Notes: generated by a model from the sequence alone, not told the origin. A DNA stretch of 64,000 nt from Syntrophopropionicum propionicicum_A (GCF_048984525.1 NZ_JBMGJC010000003.1:1-64000); one strand, 5' to 3'; numbered from the stretch's first letter, positions 35,676 through 45,435 are shown. Program-made: numbers and translations.

Positions 35676-36176
35676 TTATATTTTAGGAATGCGGATGGTG
35701 CTGATCATGGACAGCGCGATGATGACGCTGGATGCCAGCGTCACAGCAGGGTTGTGAATGAGAAAAACCAGGACGGCTAATATAGCCCCGCCGATGGTTA
35801 TGGGCAGGCCCTGGAAGTAAGTAGTGCCGCCGGATATATTATACCTGGCCAGGCGAAAAGCGCCGCACAACGTAAAAAAGGCGAAACAGGCCAGGCCGGC
35901 GTAGAACCATTTTTCAGTCATGTTACCGTATAGCATGGCGGAAGGCGCCACACCAAACGATACCAGGTCAGCCAGGGAATCCAGTTCCCTGCCGAAAGCC
36001 GAAACAGTGTTATAATGGCGGGCCAGAAGGCCGTCGAACCTGTCCAAAACCGCGGCCAGGATTATGAACACGACGCTCATCTCAAAATTATGATTAAATA
36101 CAGCTGCGATAGCCAAAACGCCAAACAGCAAATTAGCGCCTGTACACAAGTTCGGTAATATCTCTAACTTGCTCAC
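35676..36176 (-). CDS. pssA: CDP-diacylglycerol-serine O-phosphatidyltransferase
   Basis: Makes phosphatidylserine from CDP-diacylglycerol and serine in the membrane. The CDP-alcohol phosphatidyltransferase motif DG-x2-AR-x8-G-x3-D-x3-D is complete (DGLLARHYNTVSAFGRELDSLAD, given in pieces: DGLLAR ... GRELDSLAD, ~48-71). 166 residues with about five to six membrane helices. GTG start two bases after the psd stop, so the two genes are co-transcribed and supply phosphatidylethanolamine. Confidence 0.93.
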   Translation of the reverse strand: MSKLEILPNLCTGANLLFGVLAIAAVFNHNFEMSVVFIILAAVLDRFDGLLARHYNTVSAFGRELDSLADLVSFGVAPSAMLYGNMTEKWFYAGLACFAFFTLCGAFRLARYNISGGTTYFQGLPITIGGAILAVLVFLIHNPAVTLASSVIIALSMISTIRIPKI

Positions 36177-36178
36177 AC

Positions 36179-36865
36179 CTACACTCCATTTCCTTTATCA
36201 GCAGGCAGAGTACCTATAATCGTTTCTCCTGCTCTGACCTTATCGCCCTTTTTTACCATAAGCTTAGATCCCACGGGAATAAATAGTTCAGTGCCCGAAC
36301 CAAACTTTATAATTCCGATAATTTCGCCGCCGGCCAGCCTTTTACCTTCATCGGCCCAACATTTTATCCTGCGGGCGATAAAGCCTGTAATCTGGCACAC
36401 CATTAATTTAAAAGTCTGGTTTTCAATTCCGATAAAATTCTTTTCATTAATCTCAGAGGCGTGGCTTTTAAATGCCGGGATGAACTTTCCGGGACGATAA
36501 TACCTGTACTTTACTTCACCCTGCAGTGGGGAGCGGTTAATGTGAACGTTATAGATTGATAGAAATATATTGATTCTTATAGCCCTGTCTTTAATAAATT
36601 TATCCTCATACACCTCGTCTATCCCGAGGATGACGCCGTCAGCCGGAGAGAGGATCAAGTTCTCTTCGGCAGGGATAACTCTTTTGGGATTGCGGAAAAA
36701 GTAAATGGTAAAAATAATCAAGAGCGCCGGCAGAAGCATGAGGATCGGTACGGTGTAATAGAAAAGGACAAACAGTCCGGCAAGGATCAGAAGATAATGC
36801 CAGGTAAGTTTCAGAGTAAGGCCGAACCTGTCTATTAAATTGTTGTCTTTATGGTTTGCTGCCAA
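36179..36865 (-). CDS. psd: Phosphatidylserine decarboxylase proenzyme
   Basis: Converts phosphatidylserine to phosphatidylethanolamine using a pyruvoyl group made by self-cleavage. The cleavage site is the GS in KFGSGTELFIP (~188-198); N-terminal hydrophobic segments (~15-60) hold it at the membrane. 228 residues, the short (PSD-A-like) form. TTG start 36865 follows GGGAGG by 10 bp. First gene of the psd-pssA pair. Confidence 0.92.
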   Translation of the reverse strand: MAANHKDNNLIDRFGLTLKLTWHYLLILAGLFVLFYYTVPILMLLPALLIIFTIYFFRNPKRVIPAEENLILSPADGVILGIDEVYEDKFIKDRAIRINIFLSIYNVHINRSPLQGEVKYRYYRPGKFIPAFKSHASEINEKNFIGIENQTFKLMVCQITGFIARRIKCWADEGKRLAGGEIIGIIKFGSGTELFIPVGSKLMVKKGDKVRAGETIIGTLPADKGNGV

Positions 36866-37075
36866 TCTGAAATATCCTCCCAGGCATAGAGATGCGCTTA
36901 CAAAATACCTAGTATATCATACCTTGTAAGACAGTTCATTGCAAGAAAAAAGCTAGATTAAAAGATATTATGTTAGAAGAGATTTATTTATTAAAATTGT
37001 TGGAATTGTGCGTATTTCCGGCAATTACTTTATGGTAAAATTGCTAATAATATCTTCCAAAAAGGAGCAATTTTT

Positions 37076-38038
37076 TTGAAACCAGGATATTATAACAGGT
37101 ATTCCGAGCACCTGGTTAAAAAGTTCGGTGAAAAAGTATACAAACTGCCGGTCAATCTGCCGGGCACATGCCCCAACCGGGATGGCAGGCTGGGTCTGGG
37201 CGGGTGTATTTTTTGCGACAACCAGGGTTCCGGCTTCGATTGTCTGCCCAACACGGTATCTGTAAGGGAGCAGCTGGAGGAAAACAAGGTGTTCTTTCGA
37301 AAGCGTTTTAATGCCAAAAAGTTCATAATATACTTCCAGGCTTACACCAATACATATCTTGAGCTTGACCGTTTTAAAGAGAATATCCGGCAGGCGGTTT
37401 TGGTGGACGACCTTGTGGGTTTGTCGATCTCAACCCGGCCGGATTGTATAAATGACCGTTACCTTGACTTTCTCAGCGAGGTAAAGGAAAGCCGGGATTT
37501 AGACATAAATATTGAACTTGGGCTGCAGACGGTAAATTACCATACCCTGGCCAGGATTAACCGCGGCCATACCCTGGCGGAGTTCGTCGACGCTGTTTTG
37601 AGGATAAAAAAACGTGGTTTTGAAACCTGCGCCCACCTGATCCTAAACCTGCCGTGGGACGATATTACTGATGTGATTGAAAACGCGAAACTGCTCTCGG
37701 CCCTGGGGATCGAGTATGTAAAGCTGCATTCCCTGTATGTCGTGCGGGGCACGGTTTTGGGCGGCATGTACGAGAAGGGGGAGATTGAGATTATTCCCCT
37801 GGACGACTATGTGGTGAGAGTAGCGGAGTTCCTGGAAAACCTGGATCCGGATATGGTTATCCAGAGGCTGGTAGGTAAGGGGCCCAGGGCCGACCTGCTT
37901 TTCAGTAACTGGGGGCTCAGCTGGTGGCTGGTAAAGCAGCGTATTGAGGACTACCTTGTGAATAATGGCATTTACCAGGGCAGAAAGTTTGACTACCTGA
38001 ACGGTAAGGCAGTCAGGTTTATGGTGGATAGAGATTAA
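37076..38038 (+). CDS. Radical SAM protein of the TIGR01212/YhcC-YtqA family
   Basis: 320 residues with the family's unusual spaced cluster motif: CPNRDGRLGLGGCIFC (~32-47), the three cysteines binding [4Fe-4S] that cleaves S-adenosylmethionine. NRYSEHLVKKFGEKVYKLPV before it and LGLQTVNYHTLARINRGHT in the middle are characteristic. The reaction is not established for this family; a role in RNA or cofactor modification is plausible. TTG start with AAGGAG upstream. Single gene. Confidence 0.9.
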   Translation: MKPGYYNRYSEHLVKKFGEKVYKLPVNLPGTCPNRDGRLGLGGCIFCDNQGSGFDCLPNTVSVREQLEENKVFFRKRFNAKKFIIYFQAYTNTYLELDRFKENIRQAVLVDDLVGLSISTRPDCINDRYLDFLSEVKESRDLDINIELGLQTVNYHTLARINRGHTLAEFVDAVLRIKKRGFETCAHLILNLPWDDITDVIENAKLLSALGIEYVKLHSLYVVRGTVLGGMYEKGEIEIIPLDDYVVRVAEFLENLDPDMVIQRLVGKGPRADLLFSNWGLSWWLVKQRIEDYLVNNGIYQGRKFDYLNGKAVRFMVDRD

Positions 38039-38166
38039 AATTTTCGCCAAAAACTAACTAATTATTGTAAAAAAGATAAAAATATGATAAATATTATATT
38101 AATATACCAATAAGGGTGGATTTTAACATTCCATAGGTATTTTAGTATGATAAGGAGGAGTGTGGT

Positions 38167-38796
38167 GTGACGTTAGATAAATTATTAGCTCTGCCGTTTA
38201 AAAATAACGGTATTGTTAAACTGCTGATTGGCGGGGTGCTGCAGCTCATACCAATTGTAAGCCTGTTTTCACTGGGTTACATTTTGGAGTGTTGTGAAAA
38301 TGGGGCTTTAAGACATGAAGAGATGCCGGAGTGGACCGACTGGGGGAATAAGTTCGTCAGCGGATTTTTAGTGGCGGTTATTTCCTTTATTTATACTATC
38401 ATACCCACGCTGCTATTTGGAGCGAGCCTTATCCGCATGTTTTCAAACCACGGTTACCATATGGGCGGCAGTTCAATGTTTCTGGCTGCAATCATTTTTA
38501 TATTATTTACTTTCCCCCTGCCGATGGCTCTTGCCAACTTTGCTGTTGAAAAGAATTTTGGCGCCGCGTTTGAATTCGGCTATATATTTCAGTTAATCAG
38601 TACATCACTTGGCAGTTATATTGGCGCCTTTCTCCTTTACATAGTTATACTCATTGCCGTGGGCATTATCGGGGCTTTAATCTCGTTAATACCTGTTATT
38701 GGCTGGATTTGTATGATTTTTGTAGGTTTTTATATAGGTTGTGTGTGTAGTTTCCTTTTTGGCTCGGTTTACGGGGAAGCCAGAAGGTCGATATGA
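38167..38796 (+). CDS. DUF4013-type membrane protein
   Basis: 209 residues with about five to six membrane segments (GIVKLLIGGVLQLIPIV, FLVAVISFIYTIIPTLLFG, MFLAAIIFILFTFPLPMAL, IGAFLLYIVILIAVGIIGAL, VIGWICMIFVGFYIGCVC) and the LGYILECCENGALRHEEMPEW segment typical of DUF4013. GTG start behind AAGGAGG. No function known. Confidence 0.8.
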   Translation: MTLDKLLALPFKNNGIVKLLIGGVLQLIPIVSLFSLGYILECCENGALRHEEMPEWTDWGNKFVSGFLVAVISFIYTIIPTLLFGASLIRMFSNHGYHMGGSSMFLAAIIFILFTFPLPMALANFAVEKNFGAAFEFGYIFQLISTSLGSYIGAFLLYIVILIAVGIIGALISLIPVIGWICMIFVGFYIGCVCSFLFGSVYGEARRSI

Positions 38797-38926
38797 AAAG
38801 CGGCGGGAGCAGGCTTTAGTCCTGGGTTATAAGCACGAGGGTAAAACTTACCTTTGACTTCAGCTGATTGTTTGGCTATACTCTTGTTCATTGCCCCCGG
38901 GAAATTACCAGTATTGGGGTGATAAC

Positions 38927-39499
38927 ATGAGAAAATGGCACGAAATGCTAAGAAATAAGAAGGTAATCTGTTTAACAGTGGGTTTGCTGCCGCTGCTTAT
39001 GGTCCTGTTAATCGGCACGGCGGTAACGGCAAAGAAAATAACAGCGTCCAAGAAACAACAAATTGTTTCAAGTACAGAAGAGGCACAAATAACTGTCGCG
39101 GCTGGCGGGGAAAGCGATGTGCAGGTTTCCAGGAGCACCGACGCCGACAGGTACAGTGTTTACATCCTGGCGCAGGTGATTGAGGGAGAGGCCGCTGATG
39201 AGCCTTATGAAGGCAAGGTGGCGGTGGGTGCTGTTATCCTGAATCGGAGTGAAAGCTCGCAATTTCCAAATTCAATCCCGGGGGTTATCAACCAGATGGG
39301 AGCTTTTGAATCGGTCAGCAACGGCCAGTACCAAAGGCCCTTAAGCGAGGAGTCCATGCAAGCCGCGGTGGATGCGCTGAATGGGCAAGACCCCAGCGAC
39401 GGGGCGCTTTACTTCTGGAACCCGGCTAAATCCACCAGTACGTGGGTTTGGTCTCGTCCCGTGGTAAGAACAATCGGCAACCACGTGTTTGCCAGGTAG
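38927..39499 (+). CDS. SleB/CwlJ-type cell-wall hydrolase
   Basis: 190 residues with an N-terminal signal/anchor (KVICLTVGLLPLLMVLLIG). The C-terminal ~110 residues are a hydrolase-2 (SleB-like) domain: ILAQVIEGEAADEPYEGKVA with the catalytic Glu expected in EGEA, GAVILNRSES and SDGALYFWNP. Cuts spore cortex or vegetative peptidoglycan. GGGGTG lies 6 bp before ATG 38927; an upstream TTG at 38891 is not supported. Confidence 0.88.
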   Translation: MRKWHEMLRNKKVICLTVGLLPLLMVLLIGTAVTAKKITASKKQQIVSSTEEAQITVAAGGESDVQVSRSTDADRYSVYILAQVIEGEAADEPYEGKVAVGAVILNRSESSQFPNSIPGVINQMGAFESVSNGQYQRPLSEESMQAAVDALNGQDPSDGALYFWNPAKSTSTWVWSRPVVRTIGNHVFAR

Positions 39500-39510
39500 T
39501 AAAAATTACG

Positions 39511-39532
39511 GGGAGGCGGTTATCCGCCTCCC
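39511..39532. terminator. Bidirectional hairpin between convergent genes
   Basis: GGGAGGCGG-TTAT-CCGCCTCCC, perfect 9-bp stem; the stop codon of the leftward lytic transglycosylase lies in its loop. Confidence 0.6.
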
Positions 39533-40113
39533 TGGCTGTATAAACGGGTGTAAATTTTTTGGTACATAAGGACCTTTTGGATATAGTGCCTGGTTTCCGG
39601 AAAAGGGATCTGGTCAATATCTTTAATACCGCCGGATTTATCCGCCGCGATCCATTCCGTGACATTGCCGCGCCCCCCGTTGTATGCCGCCAGCATTAAG
39701 ATAACATTGCCGTTGAACTCGTAATCGAGGTCGGCCAGGTACCAAGCGCCGATATTTATATTGATATCCGGTATGAAGAGCTGGTCCGGGCTGAAATTAC
39801 GGTAGCCTAACTCACTGGCAACAGATTGCCCGGTTTCAGGCATAATCTGCATCAGGCCCCTGGCGCCTTTTTCTGAAACGGCTTTGGGATTAAAGCTGCT
39901 TTCAGCCTTCATCATGGCGGACAGCAGGTAGGGGTCCTGGTTGTAAGCCCGGGCATATTTTAAAGTTAATTCATGGTAGGGAAGGGGGTAAAAAAAACGC
40001 CAGATACTGTCTGCGTTAAAAATCGCCACCAGCAAAATTAGTACGATAACCAACAGGGCTCTTCGCCTGTTGTATTTTTTATTTTTTTTTCTTCTGTAGT
40101 AAACTGCGCTCAA
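39520..40113 (-). CDS. Lytic transglycosylase (SLT domain)
   Basis: 197 residues: basic N-terminus, one membrane anchor (ALLVIVLILLVAIF, ~19-32), then the SLT fold with catalytic Glu71 in KAESSFNPKA and GARGLMQIMP, AAYNGGRGNV. Cleaves peptidoglycan glycan strands. TTG start with GGAGTG upstream. Last gene of the polA-mutM-ytaF-coaE block, 37 bp after coaE. Confidence 0.92.
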   Translation of the reverse strand: MSAVYYRRKKNKKYNRRRALLVIVLILLVAIFNADSIWRFFYPLPYHELTLKYARAYNQDPYLLSAMMKAESSFNPKAVSEKGARGLMQIMPETGQSVASELGYRNFSPDQLFIPDININIGAWYLADLDYEFNGNVILMLAAYNGGRGNVTEWIAADKSGGIKDIDQIPFPETRHYIQKVLMYQKIYTRLYSQGGG

Positions 40114-40150
40114 TTATATCACTCCGCCGATTTCTGCCCGCTCAATTAAG

Positions 40151-40786
40151 TTATATTCCGGCTGTTTCACTTAAATGCTCTTTCATCATTTGTTCCCAGT
40201 GGCGGTCGACCTGCTTTATGGTTTCGTCTTTACTCCCGCTGTTGTCTATCACCCTGGCGGCATGCTTTATTTTATCTTCCTGGGGCAGCTGCGCGGCGAT
40301 ACGCCGGAGAGCTTCCTTTGAGGTCATGCCGTCCCTTTTGGCCAGGCGTTCGATTTGTTCTTCCTGGTTTACTTTTACCACCCAGATCTCATCCACGTTG
40401 TGCTCCAGCCCCACTTCGATTAAAAGAGGCGCGTCAATAACCAGCACCCTGTTCTTAGGACTCGTTTTGTTTCCTTTATTGAATAGATCAATTTCCCGTT
40501 CAATTTCCTGCTTGATTTTCGGGTGGGTGATCTTGTTCAGTCTTTCCCTCGCCTGCGGGTTGGCAAATACCAGGGAGCCCATTTTTTTACGGTCCAGTTT
40601 CCCGGCGCTGTCTAAAACGCCGGGACCAAAAACATTAACGATCTCCTGCAAGCCGGGTGAGCCTGGCGTCACTACCTGCCGCGCCACCTGGTCGGCGTCG
40701 ATGATTTTTGCCCCCAGGTTTTTAAGTTGGCGGGCCACGGTGCTTTTCCCGCTTCCAATGTTTCCGGTCAGTCCGATTACGATCAT
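40151..40786 (-). CDS. coaE: Dephospho-CoA kinase
   Basis: Last step of coenzyme A synthesis, phosphorylating the 3-prime hydroxyl of dephospho-CoA. P-loop GLTGNIGSGKST near the N-terminus, DADQVARQVV, HPKI and VIDAPLLIEVGLE are the family motifs. ATG 40786 is favoured (GAGGGAG at 6 bp), giving 211 residues. Located between ytaF and the SLT gene. Confidence 0.95.
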   Translation of the reverse strand: MIVIGLTGNIGSGKSTVARQLKNLGAKIIDADQVARQVVTPGSPGLQEIVNVFGPGVLDSAGKLDRKKMGSLVFANPQARERLNKITHPKIKQEIEREIDLFNKGNKTSPKNRVLVIDAPLLIEVGLEHNVDEIWVVKVNQEEQIERLAKRDGMTSKEALRRIAAQLPQEDKIKHAARVIDNSGSKDETIKQVDRHWEQMMKEHLSETAGI

Positions 40787-40894
40787 AGTGCTCCCTCGAA
40801 TCAACATAATCTTGTTATTTTCGCGGTTAATCTTATACTTCCTCTAATAAAATTTTATATCAGATTTTGAACAAAAAAACCGCAGGCTTATGAT

Positions 40895-41042
40895 CGTGTC
40901 ATGGGGACAGTTCTGTTGACACGCTTTTGTCTCAAGGTTTAACAATAGTAATCGTGTCAACAAAACCGTCCCCAAGACACGCTCCGGGGACGGTTCTTTC
41001 TAAGAGGCTTTTTCTCTCGATCGTGTCATGAGGACAGTTCTG
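40895..41042. repeat. Palindromic interspersed repeats (three copies)
   Basis: CGTGTCATGGGGACAGTTCT at 40895 and, inverted, its ~29-bp partner at 40953-40981 differ at only a few bases; a third, partial copy is at 41022-41042. The elements fill the coaE-ytaF gap. Such GTGTCA/GGGGAC palindromes behave like REP elements or RNA-processing hairpins (inference). Confidence 0.7.
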
Positions 41043-41075
41043 AAACTATTAGTTATTAACCAGCGGTCAGTAATG

Positions 41076-41732
41076 TTAACAAATTTTAAACAGCCCCAAA
41101 GTGATCAGTATGCATCCCGGCAGTACTGTCAGATAGCGGCCCAATCGGAATTTTGTGATCGACCGGCCGGCCTGTATGCCAAGGTAAGTCAGGAAAAAAT
41201 GGCCGAGACCGACTACCACCGCTGTTATACCGATGGAAAAGCCCAGCATGGAGACTGCGAACCCGGCCGCGAAGGCGTCCACGGCCAGGGCGATGCCCAG
41301 TATGAAAGCTTCACCCGGAGATATCACGCCTGAACTGTCCAGGTCAGCCCGCGCCGGCTCCTTTAAAATTTGAATAACCAGGCCCAGGGGCCGGATATGA
41401 ATTTTTATCGTCCTGCCGGCGCTGTTTTCTTCCTGGCCGGCTTTTTCTGTTTCCCGGCGCTCGCTCCGGCGGGTCTGGTATAATACCCAGAACCCTATAG
41501 CCATTAAAAGTACTCCGCCAAATTGGCGGCCAAGCGATACCGGCAAGGTGGACCGGAGGATTTGTCCTCCCAGCATCGAGACGCTGATGGCAGCCACGGA
41601 AATCAGGCTGATAATGCAAAGCGATAATACAGGCACTTTTATCTGCCGCGCGCCGTAGGCCACGCCCGCTCCGAAAGAGTCCAGGTTCAGCGCCAGAGCG
41701 AAAAAAAAGTATGAAAGCAGTTCCAATATCAT
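41076..41732 (-). CDS. ytaF: Sporulation membrane protein YtaF (MntP-like fold)
   Basis: 218 residues, six membrane segments with a charged cytoplasmic loop in the middle. The repeated half motifs (ALALNLDSFGAGVAYGAR and FILGIALAVDAFAAGFAVS) are typical of the MntP/YtaF group; the LDSFG and VDAFA aspartates sit in the membrane. Role in sporulation is by family. Lies between mutM and coaE as in other Clostridia. Confidence 0.88.
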   Translation of the reverse strand: MILELLSYFFFALALNLDSFGAGVAYGARQIKVPVLSLCIISLISVAAISVSMLGGQILRSTLPVSLGRQFGGVLLMAIGFWVLYQTRRSERRETEKAGQEENSAGRTIKIHIRPLGLVIQILKEPARADLDSSGVISPGEAFILGIALAVDAFAAGFAVSMLGFSIGITAVVVGLGHFFLTYLGIQAGRSITKFRLGRYLTVLPGCILITLGLFKIC

Positions 41733-41823
41733 TCCTCCCGTTGCATTTATCCTGCCGCATTTTAATTTATGGAGGTAATGGATAGTTGGTTACTGCCAAA
41801 CTCTTTTCACAATATATACCTTA

Positions 41824-41857
41824 AATAAATAAACCCCGCGGTTTAAAAAACCGGGGG
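41824..41857 (-). terminator. Terminator after mutM
   Basis: CCCCCGGTTT / AAACCGCGGGG stem with a bulge, followed on the minus strand by TTTATTTATTT. It may reduce read-through into ytaF. Confidence 0.65.
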
Positions 41858-41863
41858 CTTGCA

Positions 41864-42688
41864 CTATTTCTGGCAGGACGGGCAGTAATAAGAGCTGCGC
41901 CCGCCCACTTTTTTCCTTTTTATGGCCTGGCCGCAGCGCGGGCACGGCTTGCCCTCCCGGTTATAAACGCGCAGGCGTTCCTGGTAGCCGCCGGCCCTGC
42001 CGTCTCCGTCTAAAAAATCACGAAAGGTAGTACCCCTGTGTTCGATGCCTTCCATTAAGACATCTTTGACAGCGTGGTGGAGTTTGGTTGTTTCACGGGA
42101 TGTCAGGGTTGTGGCCAGACGCTCCGGGTCTACCCCGGCCCGGTGCAGCGCCTCGTCCGTGTAAATATTCCCGAGACCCGCTATGAATGTTTGGTCCAGG
42201 AGAAGAGGTTTGATCCTGGCACGACGGCGGCGGAGTTCCTTTTTAAGAAAATCCCTGGTGAATTGTTCACCTAACGGCTCAATGCCGAGATCTTTAAAAC
42301 CGGACAGGTCTTTTAGGGCCGACGTGGGCACCAGCCACAACCCGCCAAACTGCCTCATATCCGCAAAAGTAAGCCTGTGGCCGTTGTCCAGGTGGAAAAC
42401 AACATGGGTATGTTTGGTTGGCGGCAAGTTATCCGGACTGTAAACCAGCCTGCCGGTCATCCGGAGATGGACCGCCAGGGTATAGCCGCCGCTAAGGCTG
42501 ATCAAAAGGTATTTACCCCGCCTGCTCACATCCAGTATTTTTTTATTTCTGATTATCTTTATAAATTCCCCGGGTTCGGGTGTCCGCACAATTTTGGGAA
42601 GCAGCACCTGCACATCGGTAAACTTCAGCCCGGTCAGCTTCGGCTGCAGCGTGCGGTTTACAGTCTCGACCTCCGGCAGCTCAGGCAT
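41864..42688 (-). CDS. mutM: Formamidopyrimidine-DNA glycosylase
   Basis: Removes oxidised purines such as 8-oxoguanine and nicks the site. The N-terminus PELPEVETV provides catalytic Pro1 and Glu2; KRKK-containing C-terminus has the zinc finger CPRCGQAIKRK ... CPSC (~245-270). 274 residues, family-typical. It lies 12 bp after polA, so repair synthesis and excision are co-transcribed. Confidence 0.97.
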   Translation of the reverse strand: MPELPEVETVNRTLQPKLTGLKFTDVQVLLPKIVRTPEPGEFIKIIRNKKILDVSRRGKYLLISLSGGYTLAVHLRMTGRLVYSPDNLPPTKHTHVVFHLDNGHRLTFADMRQFGGLWLVPTSALKDLSGFKDLGIEPLGEQFTRDFLKKELRRRRARIKPLLLDQTFIAGLGNIYTDEALHRAGVDPERLATTLTSRETTKLHHAVKDVLMEGIEHRGTTFRDFLDGDGRAGGYQERLRVYNREGKPCPRCGQAIKRKKVGGRSSYYCPSCQK

Positions 42689-42699
42689 GGTTTCACCTC

Positions 42700-45435
42700 T
42701 TAAGCCTTTTTAACGTCATACCAATTCTGTCCTATCTTAATATCGACTACAAGGGGGACATCCAAAAGCAGGGCGTTCTCCATACAGTGTTTTACCAGTT
42801 CTTTAAGACGGTCAATCTCGTCGGGCGGAGATTCAAATATCAGCTCGTCGTGGACCTGCAGGATCATTTTTGACTTAAAGCCGTGTTCGGCCAGTTCGCG
42901 GTTTATGTTAACCATGGCCAGCTTGATAATATCTGCGGCGCTTCCCTGGATAGGGGTGTTCATGGCCGTGCGCTCACCGAAATTCCGCAGGGTGCGGTTC
43001 GGGCTGAAAAGGTCAGGCAGGTAGCGGCGCCTGTTTAAAAGCGTGGTTACATATCCTTTTTCCCTGGCTTCCCTGACTACTCCTTCAATATATGCTTTAA
43101 CCCCGGCATACCGCGCGAAGTAATTCTCGATATAGCGCCTGGCCTCCTGCCGCCCGACCTTGATACTCCTGTCCAGGCCAAAATCGCTGAGGCCGTATAT
43201 AATGCCGAAATTAACAGCTTTGGCCCTGCCGCGCATCTCCGGGGTTACTCCCTCCGGGTCAACTCCAAAGACCTCCGCCGCCGTCCGGGTATGAATATCT
43301 TCTCCTTTCTTAAAGGCGTTTATGAGCGACGGGTCTCTGCTGATGTGGGCCAGCACGCGCAGTTCGATCTGGGAGTAGTCAGCCGCCAGGAGCAGGTTTC
43401 CCTGGCGGGAAGGGACAAAGACCTTTCTGATCAGGCGTCCTGCTTCCAGCCTGATCGGTATGTTCTGCAAGTTGGGTTCTGAGCTTGACAGCCTGCCCGT
43501 GGCGGTTACGGTCTGGTGAAAAGTAGTGTGCAGGCGGCCTGTTTCCGGATTGACCAGGGCGGCCAGGCCGTCGGTATAAGTTGACTTCAGTTTCATCAAC
43601 TGGCGGTATTCCAGTACTTTGGCCACGATATCGTGGGACATAGCCAGCTCGTCCAGCACTTCCGCGTCGGTGGAATAACCAGTCTTCGTCTTTTTTTTGA
43701 CAGGAAGCTTTAACTCTTCAAATAATATTTTTCCGAGTTGTTTTGGGGAATTAATGTTAAATACCACACCGGCCAGGTCATAAATTTGTTTTTCCAGCTC
43801 TTTAATCTGCCGGCCTAATTCTTTGGACATCGCGTTTAACTGCTCTTTATCCACCGCGACGCCCTCGATTTCCATCGCAGCAAGGACTTCCACCAGGGGC
43901 AGTTCCACGTCATAGAACAGCCTGTCCTGTTCATACAGGTTCATGCTTTTATCCAGGAGAAGTACAAGCTGAAAAATGCAGTGAGCCCTTGCCGGCAGCT
44001 CTTCTTCACCGCCGGGCAGCACGGCGTTCAAATGCTCCAGGGCGATATCCTCAAGATCCCGGTTGGGAGAGGCGGGGTTCAGCAGGTAAGAAGCGATCAT
44101 GGTATCAAAGGCCAGGTGTTTTAATTTTATTTTGTATTTATGCAGGGTCCAGATCAGTTCTTTGGCGTTGTGGCAGTATTTTTTTATGGTCGGGTCCTCA
44201 CAGACAACCTTTAATATGTCCAGGTTTTTATCCTGCCCGCTCCCGGCGTTTTCAGCACCCGGCTCCATGTCTGAAAATAAATTTGCCTGTTCGCCCGCGG
44301 CTGTTTCCTGCAGTGCGCCCGGCGACTTCAGGTCGAGGTAGTATGCCCTATCTTCATTCAAAACAAATCCCGCCCCCGCAAGCCTGCCGTTGCTGCTTTT
44401 CAGGGTGATGTACACGCGGCCTGACTTCTGGGCAGCCTTGATAAAGTTCTTCAGCCGGGCGGGTGTATCCAGGCGGGTGTAAGTAACGGGGTACGTCTCC
44501 AGGTCTGGTTCAGGCAGGACGTGTTTCGCTTTTTTTGGCTCCCGGCCTTTCGCTTCTTCAGCGTCCTTTGCGCTGTCATGGTAGATAGACTTTATAAGCG
44601 ATTTAAATTCTAGTTTCTTTAAAATTTCCAGGAGGTCATTATAGTCCGGTTTCTGCAGGCGGCACTGTTCCAGATCAATTTCTACCGGTACTTCACGGTG
44701 TATGGTGACAAGCTTTTTTGAAAGCTCAGCCTGTTCTTTGGAGGAACTTACCAGACCTGCGGTGCGTCCGGTCAGCTCGCCTGCATGGGCCAGGACCTCT
44801 TCCAGGGTGCCGTATTCTTTGAGCAGGCGCGAAGCGGTTTTTTCCCCTATGCCCGGGATACCGGGCACATTGTCCGAGGTATCGCCGGTCAATCCCTTGA
44901 AGTCAGTATACTGGCGCGGTGTTATGCCGTAGCGGTCCCAGACTTTTCCCTCATCATACTCGTCCATCTCGCTGATACCTTTTTTTGTGAGCCTGACTTT
45001 GGTCAGCGGTGAAACAAGCTGTAGAGCGTCCCGGTCCCCGGTTATAATAGTGCTTTTAAGACCGCTTCGCTCTGCTTTTTCCGCTATTGATCCGATTAAA
45101 TCATCCGCCTCGTAGCCTTCGATCTCATACATTTTTATGCGCATGGCATTCAGCAGTTCTTTTAATATCGGGAATTGAGGCCTTAAATCGTCAGGCGTGG
45201 CAGGCCGGTTGGCCTTGTAATCCACAAAATCAGCGTGGCGGAAGGTAACCTTTCCTTTATCAAAGGCCACTACTATTCTGACTGGGGACTCATCATTTAT
45301 GATCTTCATCAGCATGTTGGTAAAGCCATAGACTGCGTTGGTTACCAGCCCCTGGCTGGTGGACAGCGGCGGAATGGCGTGAAAAGCCCGGTGGACCAGG
45401 CTGTTGCCGTCTATAATGATGAGGTCGGTCGGCAT
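42700..45435 (-). CDS. polA: DNA polymerase I
   Basis: 911 residues from ATG 45435 (an upstream start at 45474 has no better site). N-terminal 5-prime nuclease (LIIIDGNSLVHRAFHA), a middle exonuclease-like domain, and the polymerase domain with YSQIELRVLAH (motif A), RGRAKAVNFGIIYGLSDFGL (motif B) and LQVHDELIFE (motif C). The first 3-prime-5-prime exonuclease motif lacks the expected Asp/Glu pair (VYITLKSSNG), so proofreading is probably lost, as in Bacillus. Heads the polA-mutM block. Confidence 0.96.
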   Translation of the reverse strand: MPTDLIIIDGNSLVHRAFHAIPPLSTSQGLVTNAVYGFTNMLMKIINDESPVRIVVAFDKGKVTFRHADFVDYKANRPATPDDLRPQFPILKELLNAMRIKMYEIEGYEADDLIGSIAEKAERSGLKSTIITGDRDALQLVSPLTKVRLTKKGISEMDEYDEGKVWDRYGITPRQYTDFKGLTGDTSDNVPGIPGIGEKTASRLLKEYGTLEEVLAHAGELTGRTAGLVSSSKEQAELSKKLVTIHREVPVEIDLEQCRLQKPDYNDLLEILKKLEFKSLIKSIYHDSAKDAEEAKGREPKKAKHVLPEPDLETYPVTYTRLDTPARLKNFIKAAQKSGRVYITLKSSNGRLAGAGFVLNEDRAYYLDLKSPGALQETAAGEQANLFSDMEPGAENAGSGQDKNLDILKVVCEDPTIKKYCHNAKELIWTLHKYKIKLKHLAFDTMIASYLLNPASPNRDLEDIALEHLNAVLPGGEEELPARAHCIFQLVLLLDKSMNLYEQDRLFYDVELPLVEVLAAMEIEGVAVDKEQLNAMSKELGRQIKELEKQIYDLAGVVFNINSPKQLGKILFEELKLPVKKKTKTGYSTDAEVLDELAMSHDIVAKVLEYRQLMKLKSTYTDGLAALVNPETGRLHTTFHQTVTATGRLSSSEPNLQNIPIRLEAGRLIRKVFVPSRQGNLLLAADYSQIELRVLAHISRDPSLINAFKKGEDIHTRTAAEVFGVDPEGVTPEMRGRAKAVNFGIIYGLSDFGLDRSIKVGRQEARRYIENYFARYAGVKAYIEGVVREAREKGYVTTLLNRRRYLPDLFSPNRTLRNFGERTAMNTPIQGSAADIIKLAMVNINRELAEHGFKSKMILQVHDELIFESPPDEIDRLKELVKHCMENALLLDVPLVVDIKIGQNWYDVKKA

